Source: an uncultured Prevotellaceae bacterium (GTDB taxonomy: Bacteria > Bacteroidota > Bacteroidia > Bacteroidales > Bacteroidaceae). From it: a DNA stretch of 64,000 bases. Under the pieces are notes generated by a model. It was not told the DNA's origin and ran no database searches. It saw only the letters and a list, made by a program, of their open reading frames with translations. This document shows positions 8,810-18,611 of the stretch, one piece after another. Positions within the stretch are counted from its first letter, which is position 1. The number at the start of each line of letters is the position of its first letter. A program made the position numbers and the translations under genes. The DNA is taken from the NCBI GenBank assembly GCA_900316685.1, contig ONDS01000008.1, forward strand, positions 1-64,000. The letters are read 5' to 3'.

Positions 8810-9874
8810 ATGAGTAATTTAAAGATAGCGGTTCTGGCTGGCGATGGCATAGGGCCGGAAATCATGCAACAAGGTGTAGCCGTAATGAATGCCGTGGCTG
8901 CCAAATTTGGTCATCAAATCGAGTATAGGGAAGCTATCTGCGGTGCCGATGCCATCGACAAGGTGGGAGATCCTTTCCCTGAAGAGACCTTCCAGACTTG
9001 CCTATGGGCCGACGCTGTGCTTTTTGCGGCTGTCGGCCATCCAAAATATGACAACGACCCCACATCGAAAGTCCGTCCAGAACAGGGACTTTTGGCTATG
9101 CGCAAGCGATTGGGTTTGTATGCCAACATCCGTCCTATTCAGACGTTCAAATGTTTGTTGCACAAGAGTCCATTGAAAACCGAGTTGGTCGATGGTGCCG
9201 ATTTCATCTGTATACGCGAGTTGACCGGCGGTATGTATTTCGGGGAGAAATACCAAGACAATGATATGGCTTACGACACCAATAAATATACGCGGCCCGA
9301 AGTGGAACGTATACTCCGCGTAGGCTTTGAATATGCACGTTTGCGCCGCAAGCACCTGACGGTGGTTGACAAAGCCAACGTGTTGGCATCAAGCCGCTTG
9401 TGGCGTCAGATAGCCAAGGAGATGGAACCCTCCTATCCCGATGTCTGCGTGGACTATATGTTCGTTGACAATGCCTCTATGCGCATGATTGTCGAGCCGA
9501 CATTCTTTGATGTAATGGTGACGGAGAACACCTTTGGCGACATCCTCACCGATGAGGGCAGTTGCATCTCCGGTTCAATGGGACTACTTCCTTCTGCATC
9601 CACAGGAGAAAGCACTCCAGTGTTTGAGCCTGTGCATGGCTCGTGGCCCCAAGCTACTGGCCAAAATATAGCCAATCCGTTGGCGCAGATTCTATCCGTA
9701 GCCATGCTGTTAGAACACTTCGGCTTGAAAGAGGAGGGAAGCTGCATACGTAAGGCCGTGGATGCCAGCCTTGACGCCAATGTCCGAACACCCGAGATAC
9801 AGGTGGAAGGCGGTCAGAAGTATGGCACCAAAGAGGTAGGTGCTTGGATTGTTGATTATATCGATAAACATTGA
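8810..9874 (+). CDS. leuB: 3-isopropylmalate dehydrogenase
   Basis: LeuB oxidises and decarboxylates 3-isopropylmalate to 2-oxoisocaproate with NAD+. The 354-residue protein begins with [14 protein letters not shown], and shows the substrate and cofactor motifs [45 protein letters not shown] and EPVHGSWP. It is the last leu gene, 29 bases after the LeuA paralogue. Together with LeuC and LeuD it could also process citramalate-derived intermediates towards 2-oxobutyrate. Confidence 0.96.
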   Translation: MSNLKIAVLAGDGIGPEIMQQGVAVMNAVAAKFGHQIEYREAICGADAIDKVGDPFPEETFQTCLWADAVLFAAVGHPKYDNDPTSKVRPEQGLLAMRKRLGLYANIRPIQTFKCLLHKSPLKTELVDGADFICIRELTGGMYFGEKYQDNDMAYDTNKYTRPEVERILRVGFEYARLRRKHLTVVDKANVLASSRLWRQIAKEMEPSYPDVCVDYMFVDNASMRMIVEPTFFDVMVTENTFGDILTDEGSCISGSMGLLPSASTGESTPVFEPVHGSWPQATGQNIANPLAQILSVAMLLEHFGLKEEGSCIRKAVDASLDANVRTPEIQVEGGQKYGTKEVGAWIVDYIDKH

Positions 9875-9908
9875 GCAACACCCATATTAAGCAGTCTATT
9901 TGTCGACA

Positions 9909-10589
9909 ATGAGAAAAAGATTATTCCACCTTTTCTTGTTCCTGACTTTGGCTTTGGGTTGTGGCGCCCAGTCACAGCAGGAATTGCGTGATTCCCTGTC
10001 TACGCTTATCCAGCAAATCAATCGTTACCCCAACGACCAAGAGCTTAGATTCAGGAAGGCAGCTGTCAACCTGTTGCTTGAGCAATGGAACTATGCCATC
10101 GATGAATATACTTTCATCCTGAAAAAAGCCGATAACCCCACGGCTTTTTTCTATCGGGCTTATGCTTATACTAAAGTGGGTAATTATCCTTTTGCCAGGG
10201 CTGACTATGAGGCATTGTTGAAACTGCAACCCACACATTTTGAGGGCTTGTTGGGATTGGCTCTTCTCAACGAAAAAGACCGTCGCACCACAGAAGCGAT
10301 GGACATGATGAATCGGTTGGTGGAGATGTATCCAGATAACGCCATCGCTTATGCCGCTCGGGGAGGCATGGAAAAGGATCGTCTGCTTTTTGATTTGGCG
10401 GAGTATGATTACACCGAGGCCATACGGCTCTGTCCTGATGAACCTCAGTATTTCCTTAACCGAGCTGTTATCCGAATTAATTTGGGAAAAAAACGCTTGG
10501 CCAAGGATGATCTTGACCAAGCGGTAAATCTGGGCATCTCACGTGCAGAGTTAGCTCGTTATTATACAATGGTTAAGGAGAGGAATTGA
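9909..10589 (+). CDS. TPR-repeat lipoprotein
   Basis: A 226-residue exported protein. The signal MRKRLFHLFLFLTLALGCG ends in a good lipobox (Leu-Ala-Leu-Gly-Cys), so it is probably a lipoprotein. Residues 35-220 form about five tetratricopeptide-like helical pairs with typical spacing (for example AFFYRAYAYTKVGNYPFARADYEALL). Such proteins act as scaffolds in envelope complexes; no partner can be named. A TTG three codons upstream is in frame, but the ATG gives the proper signal peptide. It lies 34 bases after leuB, so it may be transcribed by leu readthrough. Its stop codon lies in the loop of a terminator hairpin. Confidence 0.8.
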   Translation: MRKRLFHLFLFLTLALGCGAQSQQELRDSLSTLIQQINRYPNDQELRFRKAAVNLLLEQWNYAIDEYTFILKKADNPTAFFYRAYAYTKVGNYPFARADYEALLKLQPTHFEGLLGLALLNEKDRRTTEAMDMMNRLVEMYPDNAIAYAARGGMEKDRLLFDLAEYDYTEAIRLCPDEPQYFLNRAVIRINLGKKRLAKDDLDQAVNLGISRAELARYYTMVKERN

Positions 10590-10602
10590 TTCCTCTCCTT
10601 AA
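10573..10602 (+). terminator. terminator hairpin spanning the TPR gene stop codon
   Basis: A perfect 13-base inverted repeat (TTAAGGAGAGGAA at 10573-10585 and its complement at 10590-10602) with loop TTGA. The TGA stop of the TPR gene is 10587-10589, mostly in the loop. It probably ends the leu-TPR transcript and also lies between two convergent genes. The following T-run is weak. Confidence 0.65.
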
Positions 10603-10607
10603 ATATC

Positions 10608-11369
10608 TTATTGCTTTTCTTCCTTGCACTGATGGGCGGGAGGAATCTTTACCGATAGATTCTCCGTATACAGTTGTTCTAACAATTTGTCGGCTGTTGT
10701 TTCCGTATTGTCATACGTAATGGCGAGTGTTCCCTTTTTCCCATTCACGAAAACGTCTGCCACACCTTCCAAGGCAAGGACTGCATCGGTTGTCTCGTCT
10801 GTAATTTGATTTGTTGGCAAGGTGAAATACGCATAACTTGCCTTCTCGTTCTCATAATGTCTGACCGGTGTAAAACCGATTTCGCTCAATGCTTGCCGAA
10901 TATCTCGTAGGTGAGTCTTGTTGGCGTCGTATTTCAAGGATACGTAATGTTTTCCAATATGTGGAGCAATACTGTCAACACCAGCGATTTGTTGCAATTT
11001 TTCCACGATGCGATTAGCACATTTGCCACAGAACATGTCATCTATATGCAACCATACATTATTTGAAATGACATCGTCCTTGCTATAATCGCTGGCAGTA
11101 AAACGTTTGGTAGCAGCTAATTGCGACTTGATTGAATCGACACACGTCTTAGTCGGGTCGTATGCAATAGTGGCAGTATGCCGTTCCAAATCGAAAGAGA
11201 GATGTCCTACTCCTTCATTCTGTTGTAATAGGGTACGCACCTTATGGGCGCAATGATCACAGTGCATGCCGTCGATTCTCACGGTGACGGTATCAGACAA
11301 TTCAGCTGCATGCAAGCTGAAAGCCGTAAAGAGAGAAGATAGAATTAGGATTTTCCTTTTCATTTTCAT
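10608..11369 (-). CDS. Exported protein with three heavy-metal-associated (HMA) domains
   Basis: A 253-residue protein with a signal peptide (MKMKRKILILSSLFTAFSLHAA). Three HMA folds follow: the first with GMHCDHC (about residues 35-41), the second with DMFCGKC (about 107-113), and a third, around residues 160-235, with no CxxC pair. One more cysteine is near the C-terminus (HQCKEEKQ). HMA domains bind soft metals such as copper, or mercury; here they are exported and not fused to an ATPase, so a periplasmic metal carrier or a decayed merP-like binder is plausible. The frame opens to 11399, but a near-consensus -7 box (TTATTTTG, 11397-11404) and the signal peptide favour 11369. The target metal is unknown. 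Confidence 0.75.
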   Translation of the reverse strand: MKMKRKILILSSLFTAFSLHAAELSDTVTVRIDGMHCDHCAHKVRTLLQQNEGVGHLSFDLERHTATIAYDPTKTCVDSIKSQLAATKRFTASDYSKDDVISNNVWLHIDDMFCGKCANRIVEKLQQIAGVDSIAPHIGKHYVSLKYDANKTHLRDIRQALSEIGFTPVRHYENEKASYAYFTLPTNQITDETTDAVLALEGVADVFVNGKKGTLAITYDNTETTADKLLEQLYTENLSVKIPPAHQCKEEKQ

Positions 11370-11453
11370 TATTTTAGCCAAACTATTTTGCGAATGCAAA
11401 ATAAATGATTTCCCATGAAATGGACAATACCCATTAATAGGTATATTTTCGAG

Positions 11454-12233
11454 TCATGGCTTTCTACCGCATAGAAGCCAATGGTCTATAAGCCGACGGG
11501 CGATGGAAAGTGGTTCGGGTAAAGTTGGCAGATGAAGGTAATGGAACCAACCACCAGTTGACAGTTCGGAGTGTTGCAAATGAATGTCCCCGCTATCATA
11601 TTCGGCATAATAACCCACCATCAAACCACTGGGATAGGGCCAAGGCTGGCTACCAAAATAGCGAATGTTTTTCACCTTCAGTCCCGTCTCTTCGGCTATT
11701 TCTCGTTGTACCGCTTCCTCCAGCGTCTCACCCGTCTCGACGAAGCCTGCCACCAAACCGTAGAAATCGCCACGGAAATTCCGGGCTCTGACCATGAGCA
11801 CTTCGTCGCCTCTGTAAATCAAGCATATGACAGCCGTGGCCAATTGCGGCCAAATCTCTTTGCCACAGACCTCACAACGCTTGGATATGTTGGTATGGAG
11901 ATGCATCCGACCTCCGCACACGCCACAAAAGCGTGTGTTTTGGTCCCAATATAGAATCTCCTGGCATTTCCCCGCCATGAGATAATGTTTAAAGGGAAGC
12001 AGATAATAAGTCTTACGTAGGCCACACATCTCCATGTGCTCATCTTGGGTGACAGGTCTGTCTATCGCGTATGCCTTGACTGGCAGGCCGTCCAACGAAG
12101 GCATTTCATGTACCGTTTGCCAAGGTTGAATGGCTGTAGGAGAATTCTCACGGCATGGTATCTCCACCGATTCCTTATCTACTTTCTCCAAGAGCAAGTC
12201 TGACTTGCAGAACACGAACCAGTATGTTTTCAT
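11454..12233 (-). CDS. nudC: NAD+ diphosphatase (NudC-type Nudix hydrolase)
   Basis: A 259-residue cytosolic Nudix enzyme that splits NAD(H) into NMN(H) and AMP and can remove NAD caps from RNA. The zinc ribbon has two CxxC pairs, CGVCGG and CEVCGK, around residues 105-130. The Nudix box is G-F-V-E-T-G-E-T-L-E-E-A-V-x-R-E-x-x-E-E-T-G, followed by the NudC-specific SQPWPYPSGLM. The start overlaps the stop of the 5'-nucleotidase gene by 4 bases, so it is the last gene of the tamB-nucleotidase-nudC operon. Confidence 0.93.
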   Translation of the reverse strand: MKTYWFVFCKSDLLLEKVDKESVEIPCRENSPTAIQPWQTVHEMPSLDGLPVKAYAIDRPVTQDEHMEMCGLRKTYYLLPFKHYLMAGKCQEILYWDQNTRFCGVCGGRMHLHTNISKRCEVCGKEIWPQLATAVICLIYRGDEVLMVRARNFRGDFYGLVAGFVETGETLEEAVQREIAEETGLKVKNIRYFGSQPWPYPSGLMVGYYAEYDSGDIHLQHSELSTGGWFHYLHLPTLPEPLSIARRLIDHWLLCGRKP

Positions 12234-13987
12234 TTCTTGCTGCCGAATATCAAAATCTTGTCACGTTCGATGGCTGCATCTGTCCATTCTCTTGGTACGA
12301 AATGCCAATTGTTATGGGCTTGCACGCATAGATGATCAACTTTCATGATATGCTCCATCAAATAAAACCTTTCGTCTTTCTCGCTTCTATACTCTATGCG
12401 GCCAGGTAGTTCGGAATGAGGAATTCCGGCACCCTTGGTCAATAATTCGCCTCCACCATTGCCACGGTAGCTGTTCATTGCCACCCTATACCATCGTTTC
12501 TCATCAAAAGGTGCGCCATTGCTCATCCTGAGAATATGTACTTTTTGTCCATCAGGCTTTGTCACGTCAACCTCATAATCGATGCCGGCTGCACTGTCGA
12601 AATTAAAAGCAAGGTTTTTGAATGCAAAACGTTGCTTATCGTCATCGCTACCATCGTTCAGGAGCATGATATGGTCGTTGGGCGAAGTCATGGTGTTTAC
12701 CCATAAATCATAACTCATTTCCAAGTGTCGTCTGATTTCTTCGCCAGTCATACGCAACACATACACTTCGTTCTCATATTTATAAAGATTGAACAAATCA
12801 CTCATGTAGACAGGCCCAGCATCGATACGCGTATCAAATGTCAAAGGTGCATTGAACGACACATCGGCGTTTGTGAGTTCCAACTGCATGTCGTGTATCA
12901 TATCCGTAAAGGGTGAACTCCCAAAATAGCTTTCACGAGTATAGATGGGGCAATCGAAATAGCCTATTTTACGATTAACGAACGCTTGTATGCTGTCGAT
13001 GGCAGGCTGAAAGTGCTGCATGAATTCCTTATCCACATCCATCTGTTCAACATTCACCAATTTACCATGGGTCTTAACTGCTATGACTTCCCTACGTGGA
13101 GTGCCATCGTTCTTAATGGTCAATTTCAGTGACACATCGGCTACTGACAAGGCATCGCAGGAGGGGTCAAGGCAAACTACATTCTTGCCTGATGGTCCCC
13201 TCACGATATCATTGTGTCGTGTATGGTCATGCCCATAGAAAATGATGTCAAAACCATCAACCTCACGGGCTACACGCAATGAAGCGTCTTCCTCGTATTC
13301 ATCAGTGGTAATTCCCCCCTCACGGCCTGAGTGGAACAATCCGACGATGATATCGGCGCGTTCCTTTTTTCTTATGATGTCCACCCATTTGTGTGCTTCG
13401 CCAACTATCTCCTTGAACTCCATCCCCTTCCATAGATCATTGTGAAGCCAGTGTGGTATGGCAGGGGTTAACATGCCGATGACTGCCACACGTACACCTT
13501 CACGCTCGATGATGGTATAGGGGCGAACATAAGGTTCGTTGGTCAAGGTGTTGATGATGTTGGCACCAAGCACAGGACATTTCAGTTCGCTTATCCACTT
13601 GTCGTACACTGCATGTCCTGTTTCCACATCGTGATTGCCGAACATTTGCGCATCATACCCCATGTAGTTCACCACCTCTGCAGCCAAATTCGGCATATCG
13701 GGTTTTACATAATTGGTGTAATAACAGGAGGGTTGCCCTTGTAGTATGTCGCCGTTTTCCAATAGCAGCAATCTATTGCCGTATTTTTCTCTTAAGGCTT
13801 TAACATAAGTCATCACCCGCGATAGGGTGCCCTTCTTGGGGCAACGATTGATGAAGTCGTATGGGAAAAAACTGCCATGCACATCACTCGTCTGGATAAT
13901 TCTAAGTTCAATCTCTTTGGTTTGTGCCATAACACTGTTGTGTAAGGAAATGAAAAGAGACAGAATGATAAAAATGTTTCGTCTCAT
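12230..13987 (-). CDS. Periplasmic 5'-nucleotidase / UDP-sugar hydrolase family metallophosphatase
   Basis: A 585-residue exported enzyme with a signal peptide (MRRNIFIILSLFISLHNSVMA). The N-terminal calcineurin-like domain contains the dinuclear metal motifs SDVHGSF, ENGDILQGQ, GNHDVETG, LFHSGREGG and GHDHTRHND. The C-terminal half (about residues 340-560) is a 5_nucleotid_C substrate-binding domain. It probably removes phosphate from nucleotides, UDP-sugars or 2',3'-cyclic nucleotides in the periplasm to allow uptake; which of these it prefers is not visible. It overlaps tamB upstream and nudC downstream by 4 bases each. Confidence 0.88.
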   Translation of the reverse strand: MRRNIFIILSLFISLHNSVMAQTKEIELRIIQTSDVHGSFFPYDFINRCPKKGTLSRVMTYVKALREKYGNRLLLLENGDILQGQPSCYYTNYVKPDMPNLAAEVVNYMGYDAQMFGNHDVETGHAVYDKWISELKCPVLGANIINTLTNEPYVRPYTIIEREGVRVAVIGMLTPAIPHWLHNDLWKGMEFKEIVGEAHKWVDIIRKKERADIIVGLFHSGREGGITTDEYEEDASLRVAREVDGFDIIFYGHDHTRHNDIVRGPSGKNVVCLDPSCDALSVADVSLKLTIKNDGTPRREVIAVKTHGKLVNVEQMDVDKEFMQHFQPAIDSIQAFVNRKIGYFDCPIYTRESYFGSSPFTDMIHDMQLELTNADVSFNAPLTFDTRIDAGPVYMSDLFNLYKYENEVYVLRMTGEEIRRHLEMSYDLWVNTMTSPNDHIMLLNDGSDDDKQRFAFKNLAFNFDSAAGIDYEVDVTKPDGQKVHILRMSNGAPFDEKRWYRVAMNSYRGNGGGELLTKGAGIPHSELPGRIEYRSEKDERFYLMEHIMKVDHLCVQAHNNWHFVPREWTDAAIERDKILIFGSKK

Positions 13988-16900
13988 TCGTTTGCCGTAT
14001 TTTGAGGTCCGTTTTCATTACTTTCTTCCTTATCGTCTTCTACCTTCTGCTCTTTGCTCTTGATGCCGAAGAGGTCGCGCCATCCATTGAAGTCTTTCTT
14101 CATGATGAGGCCAATACCCTGGGTATTCAAACTGTTTTTTGTGAAATATCGGTCGTTGGTCTGGTTGTATACCCTGACAGCCAGGTTGCCATTGGGAAAG
14201 AGCAGATAGCGTACATCGAAGTCGCCAATGAAACTTGATGTGGCATTGCTATTGTCGCGATAGCCGAATTGTCCGTTGATTAGCAGTCGGTTGTTGAGCA
14301 ATCGACCACTTAGGATACCTTCGTATTCGGCATTATTCCATCCTTCGTCGCCTGTGGATATGTTGGCTCCGAAATTCCAGTTGCTGTTATTGAGAACACT
14401 ACTTAGCACATTGTTGATTTGTTGGCTGATAGTGCCACTGAGCAGACTTTGCATAGCCAAGCTCGTCTGACTTTGGTCGCTTTCCTCCACCGAATTGTTT
14501 CCGCTTTGCGAGTAGAACCGTCCGATGGTCAGCAGATAGATTACCTGTTGGTTCATCTCTTCCTCGCTGTTGACCAGGCTTCTCACCATTTGTTGGGCAT
14601 CGGCGTTAACCGTAGGCATCTCCATATCGAAATCGACATTGGGCGAGTCCATTGTGCCTGTGATGTTCATGATGCAATTGACGCGTATGTTGTTGGTGGA
14701 GAAATTACGCCCGATATTCAGGTCGGAAAGTGACACTCCGTTTACGGTGTAAAGTGCTTTCAAGTCAAGAGCGGAGCGTAATGGATCGCCTCCGAACGCG
14801 ATGGTGCCTCCTTCCTGAAATTGGAAGTCCTTGGCCAGCACATTCTGTATGGTCATCTTATACACTCCATGGTCAACCACGTAATTGCCAAAGATATTGA
14901 ACGCTCCTTTATTGAAGTATGATATTCTCAGCATACCATTTCCTAACAGGTCGATGTAATCGCCACTTTCCTCGTTCATGAGCACTCTCAAAGTGGCATC
15001 GGGGGTGGCATTGACCATAAGATTCATATGTAAGTTGGATGGCATGTTGGAGGAAGGTGTATCCTCCTCTTCCTGCGGTATCACATCGCGTGCCACAAAG
15101 AGTGTGTCCTGTGCGGGAGTGATGTCGTTCCATTGAATGAAGCTTTGGTTGCTGATAGCATCAGGGCTACTGGCATTATATACGATTATAGAGTTGGCGT
15201 TAGGTGTGGCGTTCACATCTATGTTCGTCTCGCCGCTCTTGCTCTGTATATGGCAATCTCCAGTAGCATAAACGGTGCCGTAGAAATTGTTGTTGCCCAT
15301 GGTCGGGAAATCGTATACCAATGCGTTGTCGGCATGAATCCTGACGTCGGCATTGAAAGGCCCAAGATACCTGTGAGTGACATTCCCGCTGATGACAGCA
15401 ATATGATCGTGACGGTCATATACCGTGTCGGAAGCGAAGGAGATGAGACCCGGAGAGAGGGATATGGTATCGTCCTTCAATGTGTAAATGGTGTTTAGGC
15501 TTCTCAGCTTCACGGTGCCATTCACCACAGCCTTTCCTTCCAGATTAGGTTGTTTGAATGTTCCACAGATTCGGACGTCTCCGTTGCTTTGTGCATTCAC
15601 GTCACTCAGGAATCCCCGGCAATAATGATTGAGGAACGTAAGCGGTGAACCATACGTATGGATGTTGATATCGAGTTCGGAATTGCCAAAGCCGACACCT
15701 CCATCTACAAATGTTTGCGAGTTGGGGCCGTTGTCTATGATGGCGTCAATCTGTAACTTGTTAGAATTCTTGTCCCAACTTAGGGCGGAGGTCATGTCTC
15801 CCATTCGTCCATCGACAAACGAGAAATCATCGACCTTCAACATCCCTTGCGCTTCAGGGTTGGAATAAAGAGAATGTGCGAACAGCCTACCTGTAGCCAC
15901 ACCACCGAAACTGACGTTTTTCACGCCCATCAGCGACGAAAGGTACTCCATGTCGACACGGTTGATATCCACAAACAAGGTATCGTTGGAATTTGGTCTG
16001 ATTCTTCCGTTGACAATGAGGTGCTGCCCATGATTGGTCAATGCGAGATTGTCGATGAGCAGCCCATTGCGAGAATAAAGGATATCCGATGGTTGTATGC
16101 GCCACTCCTCATCACCCACAAAAAGTCGTGATTGGTGTATCACGGCATGTGCCGTCGGCGCACCATCGTCGGCGCGGAAGAATTGTGTACTCGCCGACAC
16201 AATGCCGTGCATAGGTCGTTTACCATGTGTATCTATGTCGAAGTCGGTATGTAGCACATTGTTGAAAGCCATGGCTTTCATCCCCACATCAATATCGTTG
16301 CCTTTATCACTTACCTTGACAAGAGAGGCATTGCATTTCAGTGTGTCATTCTCCGTGTCCATTCCTACCAGCACGTTGGCATAGCGATGGTTTCCATAGG
16401 CGATGTCAGGCATGTCGAGTGTCATTTCCAAGGAATGTGATTTCTCGTCCATTTCCATTTCCATGTACATCGGTTGATGTAACGACAAGGGAACCTTTAG
16501 CACTTGCCGGTACCAATCACTATCTTCAAGACGAGCCGAAAGGGAAAAGTGACCGCCATGGTTGACAGCATTTTTCCCTATCAATCCTGGCAAGGCAGGT
16601 ATCTTGTCGGATAGAATATAGAAAAGCCCTTCCTGCAATGACGCCAGCGAAATCGTACCATGGGATTCCACTTCGCAAAAATCCGTCGATAATGACATGT
16701 TGCCAACACCCTGCGCCGAAGCTGTAAGTTGGTCGAGATACAATTGGTTGTCGGGAGTGTTCAAAATAAGATCGTTCAGAGTCAGCCTTCCTTGTAGACC
16801 ATTGCTCGATAGCGATTCCATGTCAGCATCAACAGAACAGGTCAACGAATAACCTTGCCACTTTTCCGTCAGTCCCAGCGCGTAAGGGTTGAAATGATCC

Positions 16901-18447
16901 ACCTGTGCAGTGAATGTTCCAGAAATGGGTTGGCGGAAATGAATGAGTCCGTCGAACTTGATATCCCCATCAGGCGAATTCATGGCAAAGGAACCATCAT
17001 AATTGCCTGCAGAGTAAATGCCATTGATGGTCATGTTCTGTATGTCTTTACCTTTGTAAGCAAACAAAGGTATTGAACCATCCAGTTTCAGCTTTGTTTG
17101 CTGGTCTATAGGCCATGTCCCGTCAACGGACAAATGAGCATTTAGTAGACCAAAGTCATCACCCATAAGTCTATCAAGGTGGAAGGCTCCAGTGTCGATT
17201 GTCGCCGAGAAACGTGAACCGGTCCTATTGAATTGACAAGAACCTTCTCCCATGTCGCTCTTTAGCTGACAGGTAAGATCTATCAGGTTTGGATCTCCTT
17301 TTGCTTTTCCTGTGAGGGTAAGTGTACCTGCCTTGTGCAATATGTTTGCCACATCTTGGTTGCTGACAAGTGACATGAGTCTTTCCATCTCTCCTGATGC
17401 AATAGCCAAACGTCGTATGTCTACATTCCAAGCCATATTATCAGTGATGTGCGACAAGTTGGCATCTGCATCCAACTGTATATCATTGTCGGATGAGTTG
17501 ATGGCAAGGTGCTTCAACGATACCGTTCCCTGGTGGCCACTCAGTTGGGTATGCAAACTCAATGAGGAGGGGTATTCTCCCAACTGTGGGAGGAAACAGG
17601 CTAAATCAGTACCCCTCAATGTGGGTATCTCCACATTCGCCTGGTAGGAAAGATTATTCAGTTGAACTCTTTCTTTGGTACCGTACCGATAATTGACCTG
17701 CACATCGGAAAGGCGTAATGTGGAATTTGGCATAACAAGGGACAATTGTTCCATGGTTGTCCCATTCGTGTTGGAACGTAAGTCGAAATCCAATGATTTC
17801 ACATGAAGTCCCGAGGATTCCTTAAAGGTCAGTTTCTTTACATCTACCGACAGTTCATTGTCGGTGAGATGATGCAACATGAAATGCCCGCTTAGTTCGC
17901 TGAAAGCCAGATGGGCGGGGTCAAATCGGTGGGTAGGGGGGAGATCCATGCGTTGGTATGACAACGAGGCGTTGCGCAAAATGAGCGACTTGATACTTAA
18001 GTCGAGCTTGCTCTTTTCCTGCTTGCTTTTGAATAGAGAATCCACCAAGAAGGCGAAATTTGGTCGGCTGTCGGCGTCTTCCTGGTAAAATGCGCCTTTC
18101 AAGCCAAATAGCTGTGCCGAATTCACTGATACCTTGCCATCGAACAGGGGCATGACATCGATGTTGGCAGATAATCGTGAGGCACTGATCATCGGCTTAC
18201 TCTGCTGATCACGAATAAGCACATCATCTATGGTGATTCTCGTGCTGATCAAACCAATGTCAACTTTGCCTACCGTAACCTCAGTACCTAATTTCTCACT
18301 AAGCGATGATGCTACTTTTTCACCCAAAAACGACTGTACTGCCGGCAATCTGAGTAAAACGAATGCCAGCAGGATAACGCCAATAAAGAACCAGATAATG
18401 GCGCTTATAATATGTTTGAATGTTCGGATATTTCTAAATTTTGGCAC
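13984..18447 (-). CDS. tamB: Translocation and assembly module protein TamB
   Basis: A 1487-residue AsmA/TamB-type protein: one N-terminal membrane anchor (about residues 13-32), then a very long region of beta-rich repeats and a C-terminal TamB (DUF490) domain at about 1050-1450 with typical NIxVNCIMNITGTMDSPNV and QQVIYLLTIGRF stretches. TamB forms a long groove across the periplasm, serving outer-membrane protein assembly and lipid transport, usually with a TamA/TamL partner; a TamL-like gene is at 40979-43198. The only suitable start is GTG at 18447, and it overlaps a -7-like TATTTTTG, so the true promoter and start are uncertain. It is the first gene of an operon with 5'-nucleotidase and nudC. 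Confidence 0.9.
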   Translation of the reverse strand: MPKFRNIRTFKHIISAIIWFFIGVILLAFVLLRLPAVQSFLGEKVASSLSEKLGTEVTVGKVDIGLISTRITIDDVLIRDQQSKPMISASRLSANIDVMPLFDGKVSVNSAQLFGLKGAFYQEDADSRPNFAFLVDSLFKSKQEKSKLDLSIKSLILRNASLSYQRMDLPPTHRFDPAHLAFSELSGHFMLHHLTDNELSVDVKKLTFKESSGLHVKSLDFDLRSNTNGTTMEQLSLVMPNSTLRLSDVQVNYRYGTKERVQLNNLSYQANVEIPTLRGTDLACFLPQLGEYPSSLSLHTQLSGHQGTVSLKHLAINSSDNDIQLDADANLSHITDNMAWNVDIRRLAIASGEMERLMSLVSNQDVANILHKAGTLTLTGKAKGDPNLIDLTCQLKSDMGEGSCQFNRTGSRFSATIDTGAFHLDRLMGDDFGLLNAHLSVDGTWPIDQQTKLKLDGSIPLFAYKGKDIQNMTINGIYSAGNYDGSFAMNSPDGDIKFDGLIHFRQPISGTFTAQVDHFNPYALGLTEKWQGYSLTCSVDADMESLSSNGLQGRLTLNDLILNTPDNQLYLDQLTASAQGVGNMSLSTDFCEVESHGTISLASLQEGLFYILSDKIPALPGLIGKNAVNHGGHFSLSARLEDSDWYRQVLKVPLSLHQPMYMEMEMDEKSHSLEMTLDMPDIAYGNHRYANVLVGMDTENDTLKCNASLVKVSDKGNDIDVGMKAMAFNNVLHTDFDIDTHGKRPMHGIVSASTQFFRADDGAPTAHAVIHQSRLFVGDEEWRIQPSDILYSRNGLLIDNLALTNHGQHLIVNGRIRPNSNDTLFVDINRVDMEYLSSLMGVKNVSFGGVATGRLFAHSLYSNPEAQGMLKVDDFSFVDGRMGDMTSALSWDKNSNKLQIDAIIDNGPNSQTFVDGGVGFGNSELDINIHTYGSPLTFLNHYCRGFLSDVNAQSNGDVRICGTFKQPNLEGKAVVNGTVKLRSLNTIYTLKDDTISLSPGLISFASDTVYDRHDHIAVISGNVTHRYLGPFNADVRIHADNALVYDFPTMGNNNFYGTVYATGDCHIQSKSGETNIDVNATPNANSIIVYNASSPDAISNQSFIQWNDITPAQDTLFVARDVIPQEEEDTPSSNMPSNLHMNLMVNATPDATLRVLMNEESGDYIDLLGNGMLRISYFNKGAFNIFGNYVVDHGVYKMTIQNVLAKDFQFQEGGTIAFGGDPLRSALDLKALYTVNGVSLSDLNIGRNFSTNNIRVNCIMNITGTMDSPNVDFDMEMPTVNADAQQMVRSLVNSEEEMNQQVIYLLTIGRFYSQSGNNSVEESDQSQTSLAMQSLLSGTISQQINNVLSSVLNNSNWNFGANISTGDEGWNNAEYEGILSGRLLNNRLLINGQFGYRDNSNATSSFIGDFDVRYLLFPNGNLAVRVYNQTNDRYFTKNSLNTQGIGLIMKKDFNGWRDLFGIKSKEQKVEDDKEESNENGPQNTANE

Positions 18448-18517
18448 AAAAATACATCAAAAACTCGTGTTACGCGAATTATTAAGGTTTTTTCTTTCTC
18501 ATTCGAGTGTTTTTTAG

Positions 18518-18525
18518 TATTTTTG
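18518..18525 (+). promoter_or_regulatory. -7 promoter box for nqrABCDEF
   Basis: TATTTTTG fits TAnnTTTG, 86 bases before nqrA. The roughly 80-base untranslated leader contains a small GAAGGG...CCCTTC hairpin (18536-18553) of unknown meaning. No -33 TTTG is visible. Confidence 0.55.
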
Positions 18526-18611
18526 CACTCAATTAGAAGGGTTGCCCCCCTTCAAGCCATTTTATTGGAATGTCAAAGAGAGAACCCAAATAAAATCCTT
18601 ATATTAGTTTT

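Noticed and set aside
18536..18553. Hairpin in the nqrA 5' leader as a riboswitch
   Set aside because: Only a 6-pair stem, with no conserved aptamer-like features; too small to support a riboswitch call.
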